This document shows, piece after piece, positions 1 through 7,184 of a DNA stretch of 43,300 nucleotides. Location: positions 1 to 43,300 of the forward strand of contig JAOPZF010000102.1 in the NCBI GenBank assembly GCA_025964255.1. The letters run 5' to 3'. The position numbers were made by a program, and so were the translations under genes. Below the pieces are notes generated by a model. The model had not been told where the DNA came from and searched no databases. It worked only from the letters and a program-made list of their open reading frames with translations. The stretch comes from Solirubrobacterales bacterium. GTDB lineage: Bacteria > Actinomycetota > Thermoleophilia > Solirubrobacterales > 70-9. Positions within the stretch are counted from its first letter, which is position 1. Every line of letters begins with the position of its first letter.

Positions 1-257
1 CCGAGGGTCGCGGCGGCGATTCCGACGATCCGCCCGAAGGTGTCGCCTTTGAGCAGCGAGACGCCGGCGAAGAGCTCGAAGATCCCGAGGAGCACGGTGA
101 TCCAGCCCCAGGCGTGGAGGCTGCCGATCACGTAGTGCGTTTCGTTCGCGTAGAAGTGCGCGTCACCGATCGCGCCGATGCCATAGACGATGTTCAAAAC
201 GCCCGCTATCAGCAGCAAGATCGCGACAAACGCGGCGCGGCCCATTCCTCTATCCAT
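1..257 (-). CDS. DUF7144-like small membrane protein (3' end outside window)
   Basis: Reading the minus strand from the ATG at 257 gives an open frame that runs off the left edge, so the C terminus is missing. The visible 85 residues begin MDRGMGRAAFVAILLL and hold two hydrophobic helices, about residues 8-28 and 50-66, followed by a short polar turn and the start of a third. The pattern ('GVLNIVYGIGAI', 'WGWITVLLGIFELFAG') resembles the four-helix DUF7144 membrane proteins common in actinobacteria. A second ATG four codons in is an equally possible start. No function is known; the family assignment is by pattern recognition only. Confidence 0.7.
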   Translation of the reverse strand, partial: MDRGMGRAAFVAILLLIAGVLNIVYGIGAIGDAHFYANETHYVIGSLHAWGWITVLLGIFELFAGVSLLKGDTFGRIVGIAAATL

Positions 258-529
258 GGCTTCTGCCCTTTCGCTCGAATTCGGACCGCGCGCTCCCCGG
301 CGGCGGCCACGTCTTGAAGCTATGGACCCGCGAGCCCTTTGGCGTCATTCGATACAGGTGATCCTCGGATTCGGCGAGCGGCCGAACCGACCCGGGCGCA
401 ACCCACCCGCCGGGGCCGCGCGGTTAGGATCGGCCTTCGACGCTCGGACCTTGGCGCTGAGTCGTCGAATGCCCAAGGAGGCAACGCGAAGACGAGCATG
501 CTCGTCAGACCGACTTCTCCCAATCAGCG

Positions 530-1006
530 ATGTCCGGACAGGAGTCGGCCGCCGACGCCCACCGGGAAGAGGAGTCGAGCGTGCCCGAAGACGAGGAGGG
601 ACGCCCTGCAATCGGGGGCGGCAGCGACGAGAGCGAGCGGCAGGTGTCAAGCCTCGCGGCGATCTCTCGCGAGATGGTCCGCATCTACAAAGTTCAGTTC
701 GGCCGCGGCCCGACCAAAGCTCGGACGGCCTTTGCGGGCCCCGACCTGGTGGTCTGCACGCTCGAAGACAGCCTGACGCCGGTCGAGCGCAGGATGGCCG
801 AGATCGGCGATCACGAGCGGTTGCGCGACCTGCGCCTCTACTTCCAGCACGTCACCGAGGGTCAGTTCCGCGAGGTGATCGAACGCTCGCTGGGCCGCAC
901 CGTGCGAGCGTTCGTCAGTGGGATGGACACCAGCAAAGACGTCTCCGCCGAGCTCTTCTACCTCGAGCCCGAGACCGACCGCGCCGAGACGGTCGAGATC
1001 GGCTAG
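530..1006 (+). CDS. MpsC-like (DUF2294 / YbcI family) protein, copy 1
   Basis: A 158-residue soluble protein. The first 40 residues are acidic and low in complexity; residues 42-150 form the MpsC/DUF2294 domain, with 'MVRIYKVQFGRGPTKART', 'LTPVERRM', 'LRDLRLYFQH' and the C-terminal 'FVSGMDTSKDVSAELFYLEP'. The family takes its name from a proposed Na+-translocating membrane-potential system, but its biochemistry is not settled. A clear paralogue lies 660 bp downstream at 1665. Its TAG stop (1004-1006) interlocks with the stop of the antisense STAS gene in one CTAG. The start is the first ATG giving a family-like length; no strong ribosome site is visible. Confidence 0.82.
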   Translation: MSGQESAADAHREEESSVPEDEEGRPAIGGGSDESERQVSSLAAISREMVRIYKVQFGRGPTKARTAFAGPDLVVCTLEDSLTPVERRMAEIGDHERLRDLRLYFQHVTEGQFREVIERSLGRTVRAFVSGMDTSKDVSAELFYLEPETDRAETVEIG

Positions 1007-1338
1007 CCCTCATTCGCGGCGCTCGCCTCGCCGCGATCGGCGAAGACCAAGCCGTTGCCCATCAACCCGGTGACCGTGAATACCCGCAGGACCGCGGGCG
1101 AGATGCTGTGCACGACGACCCGACCGCCTTCTTCTTCGCGTTGCCGATGCGCGCGTAGGATCACCGCGATCCCGGTGGAGTCGATGAAGGTGCAGTACCT
1201 GAGATCGATCAACGTCGACCCCGGGCCGGCCTCGTCGATCGCTCGCTGAAGCTGGTCGGTCACCGAGAGATCGAGCTCGCCGTCGACCTCGATCTCGGTC
1301 GCGCCGTCCGACAGTTGCCGCTCGGTCAGCTGCAACAT
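1003..1338 (-). CDS. STAS-domain anti-sigma factor antagonist
   Basis: The start was placed at the ATG at 1338, which has GGGAG upstream; a longer frame to 1452 would add an arginine-rich, non-homologous extension. The 111 residues form one STAS domain: beta-rich start 'IEVDGELDLSVTDQLQRAI', then 'LIDLRYCTFIDSTGIAVI', where the DSTG serine corresponds to the phosphorylated serine of SpoIIAA/RsbV. Such proteins bind anti-sigma kinases and free a sigma factor when dephosphorylated. No kinase or sigma gene lies next to it. A SpoIIE-type phosphatase that could act on such a protein is encoded at 32912-34000. It sits antisense between two MpsC-like genes. Confidence 0.85.
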   Translation of the reverse strand: MLQLTERQLSDGATEIEVDGELDLSVTDQLQRAIDEAGPGSTLIDLRYCTFIDSTGIAVILRAHRQREEEGGRVVVHSISPAVLRVFTVTGLMGNGLVFADRGEASAANEG

Positions 1339-1664
1339 CCGCGTCTCCCTTCCGTGCCCGCGTTGCGATGAGACATGACGTCCTCTCCGGAATCTCTTCT
1401 TCTCGGTTCGGAGTCCGCGAGCTCGCCGTTCGGGTCGAGCCACGTGCCTCACTGTCCATCCTCAGCGGCGTCCGCGTGCGGAGCGACGCCGAGAGCAGTT
1501 TAATCCGCGCCGGCGCTCGACTCAACGACGCCGCTAGGAAATTCCTCCCGACGCCGCCGCGAATAGGGCGTACCCTCCCAAGGAGTCAGTCGTTTGTCGG
1601 GAACATCCACCTGCCGTCCGCCTCGCGAGCGACCTCTGATCGGAAGGCAGGGATATGAGGAACC
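1339..1664. other. Divergent intergenic region between STAS and second MpsC gene
   Basis: This 326-bp stretch separates two divergently transcribed genes. I see no convincing coding frame: the frames that cross it lack family resemblance. The ribosome site for the gene at 1665 (GAGGA, four bases before ATGAACG) is at its right end and that for the STAS gene (GGGAG) at its left end. I could not assign a -35/-10 pair for either gene. Confidence 0.4.
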
Positions 1665-2075
1665 ATGAACGACAGCGCGAAACGCGCCGCTGACGAGTCG
1701 GGGACGGAGACCACCTCCGATCTCGATGGCGGCAGCGGGCTCTACGCCGAGGTGTCGCGGGCGATGGTCCGCCTTTACAAAGAACAGTTCGGTCGCGGGC
1801 CGGTGAAGGCGAAGACCCGGTTCGCCGACCAGGACACGTTGCTCTGCAGCCTGGAGGGGAGCCTCACCCCCGCCGAGAAGACCCTGGTCACGATGGGCGA
1901 GGACCAGCGCCTGCGCGACATCCGGATGTTCTTCCAACACGCCTGCGAGCCCCAGTTCCGCCAGACCATCGAAGAACTGACCGGCCGAAAGGTCCTCGGC
2001 TTCGTCAGCGGCATGGACACCGGCCGCGACATCTCGGCAGAGGTCTTCTACCTCGAGCCCGCGGCCGACGGCTGA
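1665..2075 (+). CDS. MpsC-like (DUF2294 / YbcI family) protein, copy 2
   Basis: This 136-residue protein is the paralogue of the one at 530. The two align without gaps over the core: 'MVRLYKEQFGRGPVKAKT', 'GSLTPAEKTL', 'LRDIRMFFQH', 'FVSGMDTGRDISAEVFYLEP'. The N terminus is again an acidic, unconserved arm. The start at 1665 follows a GAGGA ribosome site. Its last 28 bp overlap the 3' end of the antisense DUF427 gene. Copies flanking a STAS gene suggest a local tandem duplication that later diverged. The function is not established for either copy. Confidence 0.83.
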   Translation: MNDSAKRAADESGTETTSDLDGGSGLYAEVSRAMVRLYKEQFGRGPVKAKTRFADQDTLLCSLEGSLTPAEKTLVTMGEDQRLRDIRMFFQHACEPQFRQTIEELTGRKVLGFVSGMDTGRDISAEVFYLEPAADG

Positions 2076-2449
2076 TCGTCCGTCGCGATCGAGTCGACCC
2101 GGTCGGGGTAGAACGCGACGTGGCCGGCGATCTCGTCCACCGCCGGATACGGCGACCGGTACTCCCAGACCGCGTTGGCCGAGCGCTCGCCGCCCGCCGG
2201 CACGCTGTAGTAGTTGGCGTCGCCCTTGAAGGGGCAGTAGGAGGAGTGGTCGGTCGGCTCGAGCAGCGAGCGATCGACGTCCTCGAGTGGGACGTAGGCG
2301 ACCGGCTCGTACTCGGCCTCCCGCAGCGTCAGCGCCCGCTGGGTGTCGGCGACGATCTTGCCGGCGACGGTGACCACGACCCGGTCGGCGTTGGGCTCGA
2401 TCGTGATCGGATGGTCGGGGGCGGGCTCCATGATCTTCTTCTCGGACAT
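2048..2449 (-). CDS. DUF427 domain protein
   Basis: 133 residues. The DUF427 signature is clear: 'VAGKIVADTQRAL', 'YEPVAYVPLEDVD', then 'THSSYCPFKGDANYYSV'-type residues (here 'TDHSSYCPFKGDANYYSV') and 'WEYRSPYPAVDEIAGHVAFYPDRVD'-like end. The fold is a small beta barrel of unknown reaction; members are common in actinobacteria and fungi. It starts two bases after the stop of the flavin-type gene at 2452-2895 and is presumably co-transcribed with it. The tail after the domain is short and polar and overlaps the 3' end of the MpsC-like gene on the other strand. Confidence 0.88.
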   Translation of the reverse strand: MSEKKIMEPAPDHPITIEPNADRVVVTVAGKIVADTQRALTLREAEYEPVAYVPLEDVDRSLLEPTDHSSYCPFKGDANYYSVPAGGERSANAVWEYRSPYPAVDEIAGHVAFYPDRVDSIATDDQPSAAGSR

Positions 2450-2451
2450 CG

Positions 2452-2895
2452 TCAGCTATCAGCAGCCTGTTCGAAGCCGCCCTCGGCACCGAAGCCCTGG
2501 ACCGACTGGACGTCGATGACGACCGCGACCCCGGCGCGGTCGGGATCCTGGCCGCGCTCGCCCTCGATCATCGCCGCGTAGACGGCGTCGTCGGCGGAGG
2601 GGTCGACGTGGGCGAGGCCGTGGATGGAGAGGAAGAGCGGCCCGGGACCGTCGGCGCCCCCGTAGTAAAGGACCGAGACCTTCGGGTCGTCGGCGATCGC
2701 GGCGACCACCCCGCCCTCGGCTTTGCGCGACCAGAAGGCGAGCTGGGTCGGACCGTGGACCTGGAGGCTGCCGCGGAAGGAGAGCCCCACGTAGCCGTCG
2801 TCTCCCGCGTAGCCGAGCACCGCGGTTTTGCCGCGCAACGCGGCCCCATCGATCGCTTCGGCGATCTCGCCGCTGAGGTCAAGCTTGTCTGCCAT
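2452..2895 (-). CDS. Pyridoxamine 5'-phosphate oxidase-family (FMN split-barrel) protein
   Basis: 147 residues with the split-barrel pattern: 'GKTAVLGYAGDDGYVGLSFRGS', 'QLAFWSRKAEGGVVAAIADDPKVSVLYY' and 'LSIHGLAHVDPSADDAVY'. These small proteins usually bind FMN or F420 and reduce or oxidise varied small molecules; the substrate cannot be read from sequence. The length suits a single-domain family member. It is the first gene of a two-gene unit with DUF427 (gap 2 bp). An AAGGAT-type ribosome site lies just upstream of the ATG. Confidence 0.82.
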   Translation of the reverse strand: MADKLDLSGEIAEAIDGAALRGKTAVLGYAGDDGYVGLSFRGSLQVHGPTQLAFWSRKAEGGVVAAIADDPKVSVLYYGGADGPGPLFLSIHGLAHVDPSADDAVYAAMIEGERGQDPDRAGVAVVIDVQSVQGFGAEGGFEQAADS

Positions 2896-2972
2896 CCGTT
2901 GATCCTTTCGAAGTCTGAAAGAGCTGCCTCAGAGAGAGTGGCAAACCCGAGCCTCGGTCTCCTTCTTCACCG

Positions 2973-3827
2973 TCACCGAGGCCGGTAGGCGGTCGTGAGG
3001 ACCGAGATGTCGACCTCCGTGGGGAGTGCGCCGGCCGCGTCCCCCTCGAGGTCATCCGAGGTCACGTGTCGCGCGCTGGGAGTCATCAGCACCAGGTCGG
3101 CGGCCTCGTCGGGTGACAGGCGCGCGGTGTACTCGGTCGGCACGGTGTGGAGCGCGTCGAAATGGGGGTCCAGCGTCCGCTCCAGTCGTTCCTCCTTGGC
3201 CGGGTCGATGCCCACCATCCCTTTGATGTGGTGACGCAGCTGACCGAGATGTCGGTCGGTCGGTCGCGTCACCACGAGCATCCCGTCCGGGCGCAGGACG
3301 CGATGGAACTCGGCGGCGTTCCGCGGCGCGAAGACATCGAGGACCAGGTCGACGGAGGCGGAGGACACCGGGATCGGGCCAAAGAGATCGCAGGCGATCA
3401 CGGCGGCCCGGGGGTGCGCCCTGGCCGCGGCGCGTAGGGCGTAGGTCGAGGAATCGAGCCCGAGGCCTCGTGTGGTCGGCAAGGCATCGATCACCGCGGC
3501 GAGGTAATTCCCGGTGCCGCAGCCGGCATCGAGGACGATGCTCGGCGGCGGCACCTGGTCGGTGGCGAGGCGAACGACCTCGGCGAGGATCGGCGCGTAG
3601 ATCCCGGTCCCCAAAACCCTCCGTCGAGCCTCCACCATCGGCGCGGCGTCACCGCTTGTCGGCCGCACGCCGGCGATCAGGCTCGCGTAACCCTGGCGGG
3701 CGATGTCGAAGCTGTGGCCATTGAGGCAGCGGAGGCCGGCGTCAGCGCGCGACAGATCCTCCTCGCAGACGGGGCAACGAAGGATCGGGAGGACTAGATC
3801 GAGAGCGGACGAATGAGATTCGGGCAC
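2973..3827 (-). CDS. rlmA: RlmA-type 23S rRNA (guanine-N1)-methyltransferase
   Basis: 284 residues. The N-terminal zinc site is C18-P-V-C21 ... C34-x3-H38 ('LRCPVC', 'LRCLNGHSFD'), followed by 'ARQGYASLI', typical of RlmA. The Rossmann methyltransferase domain follows, with motif I 'VLDAGCGTGNYL' and 'LGLDSSTYALRAAA'; the C-terminal 'LMTPSARHVT' also fits the family. RlmA(I) methylates G745 and RlmA(II) methylates G748 of 23S rRNA; the second class includes the tylosin-resistance enzyme TlrB. Gram-positive ancestry favours the RlmA(II) type, but which base is modified cannot be decided here. It is a free-standing gene, not part of an antibiotic cluster. Confidence 0.87.
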   Translation of the reverse strand: MPESHSSALDLVLPILRCPVCEEDLSRADAGLRCLNGHSFDIARQGYASLIAGVRPTSGDAAPMVEARRRVLGTGIYAPILAEVVRLATDQVPPPSIVLDAGCGTGNYLAAVIDALPTTRGLGLDSSTYALRAAARAHPRAAVIACDLFGPIPVSSASVDLVLDVFAPRNAAEFHRVLRPDGMLVVTRPTDRHLGQLRHHIKGMVGIDPAKEERLERTLDPHFDALHTVPTEYTARLSPDEAADLVLMTPSARHVTSDDLEGDAAGALPTEVDISVLTTAYRPR

Positions 3828-3868
3828 AGGCGTTCGCCGGAAACTACTGCGGGTAGGCCCAGATCAGG

Positions 3869-4222
3869 TCAGCTCAGCCACGCGGAAAACTCCTTGAGGG
3901 CGTCGGGGATGACGTAGTAGTAGGCCCAAAGGCCCTGCCGCTCGGAGCCGACGATGCCAGCGTCCCTCAGCTTCTTCAGGTGGTGGGAGACGGTCGGTTG
4001 GGAGAGGTCGAAAAGCGGCACGAGCTCGCAGACGCAGACTTTTCCGGCGTGCTTGCGGAGCACGTCCACCAATTGCAGGCGGACCGGATCGCCGAGCGCT
4101 TTCGCGATCGCCGCCATCCGTTGGGCCTGATCGCGCTCGACCTCGGGGTAGACCACCGGCTCGCAGCAGGGGGTCCCCGCGGCGCGCTTGGTCTTCGGTG
4201 CCATCTCCAGATCGATGCTCAT
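3869..4222 (-). CDS. arsR: ArsR/SmtB-family arsenite-responsive repressor
   Basis: 117 residues, winged-helix ArsR fold. The recognition region reads 'LSQPTVSHHLKKLRDAGIV' and the wing 'ERQGLWAYYYV'. Possible metalloid ligands are an N-terminal Cys pair (C19, C20) and C63/C65 in 'VCVCEL'. The Cys pair plus a helix-3 cysteine recalls the corynebacterial ArsR type, which senses As(III). The ATG at 4222 lies 7 nt after a -10 box, so the message looks leaderless. It is divergent from acr3-arsC and shares with them the dyad at 4238-4260, implying joint autoregulation and repression. Confidence 0.93.
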   Translation of the reverse strand: MSIDLEMAPKTKRAAGTPCCEPVVYPEVERDQAQRMAAIAKALGDPVRLQLVDVLRKHAGKVCVCELVPLFDLSQPTVSHHLKKLRDAGIVGSERQGLWAYYYVIPDALKEFSAWLS

Positions 4223-4229
4223 CTATTTA

Positions 4230-4268
4230 CATATATCTATTGAACTTACGTTTGTCAATACGTAGGAT
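4230..4268. promoter_or_regulatory. Overlapping divergent ars promoters with ArsR operator
   Basis: Plus strand: -35 TTGAAC (4240-4245), 17-bp spacer, -10 TAGGAT (4263-4268), then ATG of acr3 six bases on. Minus strand: -35 TTGACA (4258-4253), 17-bp spacer, -10 TATATG (4235-4230), then ATG of arsR seven bases on. A perfect inverted repeat, TATTGA-N11-TCAATA (4238-4260), covers both -35 boxes. Binding of ArsR there would block both promoters. The stretch is strikingly AT-rich against its GC-rich surroundings. Both transcripts would be leaderless. Confidence 0.85.
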
Positions 4269-4274
4269 GGCGCC

Positions 4275-5342
4275 ATGGCGACCGGCCGACTCTCGACCAC
4301 CGATCGTCTCCTGCCGCTCTGGATCGGAGTGGCGATGGGCGTCGGGCTCGGGCTCGGCGCGCTGATCCCCGGCCTCGAGAGCGGCGCGTTGTCGGCGGTC
4401 GCGATCGGCGGCACCTCACTGCCGATCGCGATCGGCCTGCTGCTGATGATGTATCCGGTGTTGGCCCGGGTCCGCTACGAGGAGCTCGGCCATCTGCGCG
4501 GCGAGCGCGGCCTCTTGGTCTCCTCGCTGGTCCTCAACTGGGTCATCGGCCCGGCGCTGATGTTCGCCCTCGCCTGGCTGATGCTCCCCCACGATCCCGA
4601 ATACCGGACCGGGCTGATCGTCGTCGGCCTCGCCCGTTGCATTGCGATGGTCCTTATATGGAGCGAGCTCGCCTGCGCCGACCGCGAGGCGACCGCCGTG
4701 CTGGTCGCGATCAACTCGATCTTCCAGATCGTTGCCTACTCCCTGCTCGGCTGGTTCTACCTCTCAGTCCTGCCGGGCTGGCTCGGCCTCGACACCGAAG
4801 GCTTCTCGGTCGGGATCTGGGAGGTGGCCCGCACCGTCCTGATCTTCCTCGGCATCCCGCTCGCGGCCGGGTACCTGACGAGGGTCGTCGGCCTGCGACG
4901 CAAGGGCCGGGACTGGTACGAACAGACCTTCCTGCCGCGGATCGCGCCGATCACCCTCTACGGCCTCCTCTTCACGATTGTCCTCCTCTTCGCCCTGCAA
5001 GGCCATCAGATCACCAGGCACCCGCTCGACGTGGTGCGGATCGCGCTGCCGCTGCTCGTCTACTTCGCGCTGATGTTCGGGATCGCCTTCGCCTGGGGGC
5101 GCGCGTCAGGCTACGGCTACCCCCGAACGGCGACCCTGGCGCTGACCGCCGCCTCGAACAACTTTGAGCTCGCGATCGCGGTGGCGATCGGCGTCTTCGG
5201 CGCGACCTCCGGCGAGGCGCTGGCCGGCGTCGTCGGGCCGTTGATCGAGGTCCCGGTCCTTGTAGGCCTCGTCTACGTCTCGCTGTGGCTGCGGGGACGA
5301 TGGTTCGGACCGTCGCCGGAGCCGTCGGGAGCGGCGGGCTGA
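4275..5342 (+). CDS. acr3: ACR3-family arsenite efflux permease
   Basis: 355 residues and about ten membrane helices, the normal size for Acr3 carriers of the bile/arsenite/riboflavin transporter superfamily. Hallmarks include 'MMYPVLARVRYEEL', 'VLNWVIGPALMFALAWL', the helix-4 motif 'GLARCIAMVLIW' with its conserved cysteine, and 'ASNNFELAIAVAIGVFG'. It exports arsenite from the cytoplasm using the proton motive force. It is translated from a leaderless start six bases after TAGGAT. Its TGA overlaps the ATG of arsC by one base, so the two are translationally coupled. Confidence 0.95.
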   Translation: MATGRLSTTDRLLPLWIGVAMGVGLGLGALIPGLESGALSAVAIGGTSLPIAIGLLLMMYPVLARVRYEELGHLRGERGLLVSSLVLNWVIGPALMFALAWLMLPHDPEYRTGLIVVGLARCIAMVLIWSELACADREATAVLVAINSIFQIVAYSLLGWFYLSVLPGWLGLDTEGFSVGIWEVARTVLIFLGIPLAAGYLTRVVGLRRKGRDWYEQTFLPRIAPITLYGLLFTIVLLFALQGHQITRHPLDVVRIALPLLVYFALMFGIAFAWGRASGYGYPRTATLALTAASNNFELAIAVAIGVFGATSGEALAGVVGPLIEVPVLVGLVYVSLWLRGRWFGPSPEPSGAAG

Positions 5343-5734
5343 TGGCCAACGCCCTCTTCGTCTGCCTCCATAACGCGGGTCGCTCGCAGATGAGTCAGGC
5401 GCTGTTCGAACGCGCCGCCGAGGGTCGCCACGACGCCCGCTCGGCGGGCACCACACCCGGCGATCACGTCCACCCGGAGGTCGTCGAGGTGATGCTCGAG
5501 GTCGGCATCGACCTGGCCGATCGCATCCCCCACGAGCTGACCGAAGACGACGCCCGTTGGGCCGACGTCGTGGTGACGATGGGCTGCGGCGACGAGTGTC
5601 CCTACATCCCGGGCCGCCGCTACGTCGATTGGGATCTGCCCGACCCGAAAGGCCGGCCGATCGAGGAGGTGCGCGCGACCCGCGACGAGATCGAGAGGCG
5701 GGTCGGCGAGCTGGTCGCGGAACTGAACGGCTGA
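5342..5734 (+). CDS. arsC: Arsenate reductase, low-molecular-weight phosphatase type
   Basis: 130 residues from the ATG that overlaps the acr3 stop; an upstream in-frame ATG at 5285 lies inside acr3 and would add a non-homologous arm. The P-loop C8-x5-R14 ('VCLHNAGRSQ') and the Asp loop 'DWDLPDPKG' identify the LMW-PTP fold. The 'MGCGDECP' cysteines are closer together than the Cys82/Cys89 redox pair of staphylococcal ArsC, which favours a mycothiol/mycoredoxin-linked mechanism as in corynebacteria; this is inference. It reduces arsenate to arsenite, the substrate of Acr3. Confidence 0.92.
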   Translation: MANALFVCLHNAGRSQMSQALFERAAEGRHDARSAGTTPGDHVHPEVVEVMLEVGIDLADRIPHELTEDDARWADVVVTMGCGDECPYIPGRRYVDWDLPDPKGRPIEEVRATRDEIERRVGELVAELNG

Positions 5735-5757
5735 GACGCCCGACAGCGCCTCAGCCG
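5728..5757. terminator. Hairpin between convergent arsC and molybdoenzyme genes
   Basis: A 12-bp stem (CGGCTGAGACGC with GCGCCTCAGCCG, one mismatch) and a six-base loop lie exactly across the junction of two convergent genes. Both stop codons are inside the stem. There is no U-tract on either side, as is usual in high-GC actinobacteria. A bidirectional terminator is the simplest reading. Confidence 0.6.
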
Positions 5758-7094
5758 ACCTGCACCGGGTGGCGGACGACCGCCCAAAAGAGGTAACCGT
5801 TTTTGTTGAACGGAACGGTTTCGGGCTGCCTCTGGCCGGTCTGGTCGGTGGCGCGTGCCCGCAGCTGGTAGCTACCGGGGCCCGGCGGGGTCCAGTCGAA
5901 GCTCCAACGCACCCACGCCTGGGGGACGTTGGGTGACTGCAGCTTGGCCGGATGCCAGCCTTCGGGCGTGGGCCCTGAGGGTCCGCTCCGGGACGGATTC
6001 CCGCCGGCTCCCGTCGGCACCGCGGCATACGCCGGACCGACGGACGTGGAGACGGCCTCCGGGTAGATCTCGACCCGCTTGATCGTCCCGCTGCCCGACC
6101 AGGATCGGCCGTGCAGCCGGATCGTCTTCCCGGCGGGCAGGGCGGCGGGCATCGGCAGCTCGAAGGCGCTCTTCACCGCCTGCTTGGTCAGCGCCGGCGA
6201 GTCGGCGGGGTATTCCGAGCCGATCATGCGGTACTGGGTGGTGTTCCAGGGCGAGTAGAGAGGAACGTCGGCGACTTCGATCTGGCCGAGCCACTTGGTG
6301 CTCGCGACGCCGACCCAGCCGGGGACGACCAGCCGCAGCGGACGGCCGTGGTCCGGGGGCAGGGGTTCGCCGTTCATCCCGTAGGCGAGGAGCGCGTCGT
6401 CGAGAGCCTTCGCGACCGAGAGGGGACGGCGGACGTGCCCTTCGTTGACGCCGTTCGTGATCACTTCCGAGTCGAGTCCCTGCGGCATGACGTCGACGGC
6501 GCTCGACTTGATCCCGGCCCTTTCGAGGACCTCGCGCAGAGGGACGCCGTGCCACTGCGCGACCCCGACCGCGCCGAGCTTCCAGGCCGAGCCGGGCGCC
6601 GGGGTCCGCTGCTGGGAGCCGAAGAAGCTGCGGCCGTTTCCGGCGCACTCCATGAACGCCGTCCGGGTTTCGGAAGGCATCTTGCGCAGCTCGCTCAGGG
6701 TGAAGGAGCGTCCGTTCGGATCCTTCAGCCCGCTGCCGAACACGTTCAGCCGATACCTCAGCGGGTCGATCGCCTCGGTCGCGGTGTGGTTGCGGACGAA
6801 GAACTTCTCGACCGGCGTCAGGTAGCCCTCGTCGGCCATCGCCGGCCATTTCATTTCGGCGTTGGTCCCCAGCCGTTCGAACCATTCTTCGGGCAGCTTC
6901 TTGACTATCCCCTGCGGCACCGGAAAGGCGGGTGCCCTGGTCGTACGGAGAAAGCCGCCGCCGGCGAGCATCAAGGAGCCCGCGGCCCCGAGCTTCAGGA
7001 GCTGCCGTCGTGAGAGACCGTGCTCGCGCTGGAGCTTGCGATCGAGCTGCTCATCGCGGGTGTCGAAGTACTCGGCTTCATCGGTAAGTGCCAC
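5751..7094 (-). CDS. TAT-exported sulfite-oxidase-like molybdopterin oxidoreductase
   Basis: The GTG at 7094 was chosen because AAGGAGG stands five bases before it; 447 residues. A twin-arginine signal 'SRRQLLKLG' and hydrophobic stretch (about residues 28-50) are followed by the oxidoreductase molybdopterin domain, with the Mo-ligating cysteine in 'FMECAGNGR' (C150) and 'GRPLRLVVPGWVGVASTKWL'. A C-terminal Mo-co dimerisation domain follows ('IRLHGRSWSGSGTIKRVEI', 'WVRWSFDWTPPGPG'). It should act outside the membrane. The divergent TSUP exporter suggests a sulfite/sulfonate role. No haem domain is visible, so the electron acceptor is unknown. Confidence 0.9.
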   Translation of the reverse strand: MALTDEAEYFDTRDEQLDRKLQREHGLSRRQLLKLGAAGSLMLAGGGFLRTTRAPAFPVPQGIVKKLPEEWFERLGTNAEMKWPAMADEGYLTPVEKFFVRNHTATEAIDPLRYRLNVFGSGLKDPNGRSFTLSELRKMPSETRTAFMECAGNGRSFFGSQQRTPAPGSAWKLGAVGVAQWHGVPLREVLERAGIKSSAVDVMPQGLDSEVITNGVNEGHVRRPLSVAKALDDALLAYGMNGEPLPPDHGRPLRLVVPGWVGVASTKWLGQIEVADVPLYSPWNTTQYRMIGSEYPADSPALTKQAVKSAFELPMPAALPAGKTIRLHGRSWSGSGTIKRVEIYPEAVSTSVGPAYAAVPTGAGGNPSRSGPSGPTPEGWHPAKLQSPNVPQAWVRWSFDWTPPGPGSYQLRARATDQTGQRQPETVPFNKNGYLFWAVVRHPVQVG

Positions 7095-7142
7095 CGTTGC
7101 CTCCTTGTCCCCAGAGTGTGTGAGAGACAAAGTTAACTAAGA

Positions 7143-7176
7143 CAGTCTAGAAAGTCGACTATCTCGGCCTAGACTG
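7143..7176. promoter_or_regulatory. Perfect dyad in the divergent molybdoenzyme/TSUP promoter region
   Basis: CAGTCTAG (7143-7150) and its exact reverse complement CTAGACTG (7169-7176) are separated by 18 bp that include the palindrome AGTCGACT (7153-7160). Each arm contains TAGACT, a TANNNT -10 match, reading outwards on its own strand; the right one ends nine bases before the TSUP ATG. The arms could therefore be two mirror-image -10 boxes, a regulator site, or both. No regulator gene is adjacent. Confidence 0.55.
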
Positions 7177-7184
7177 CCGCGACG

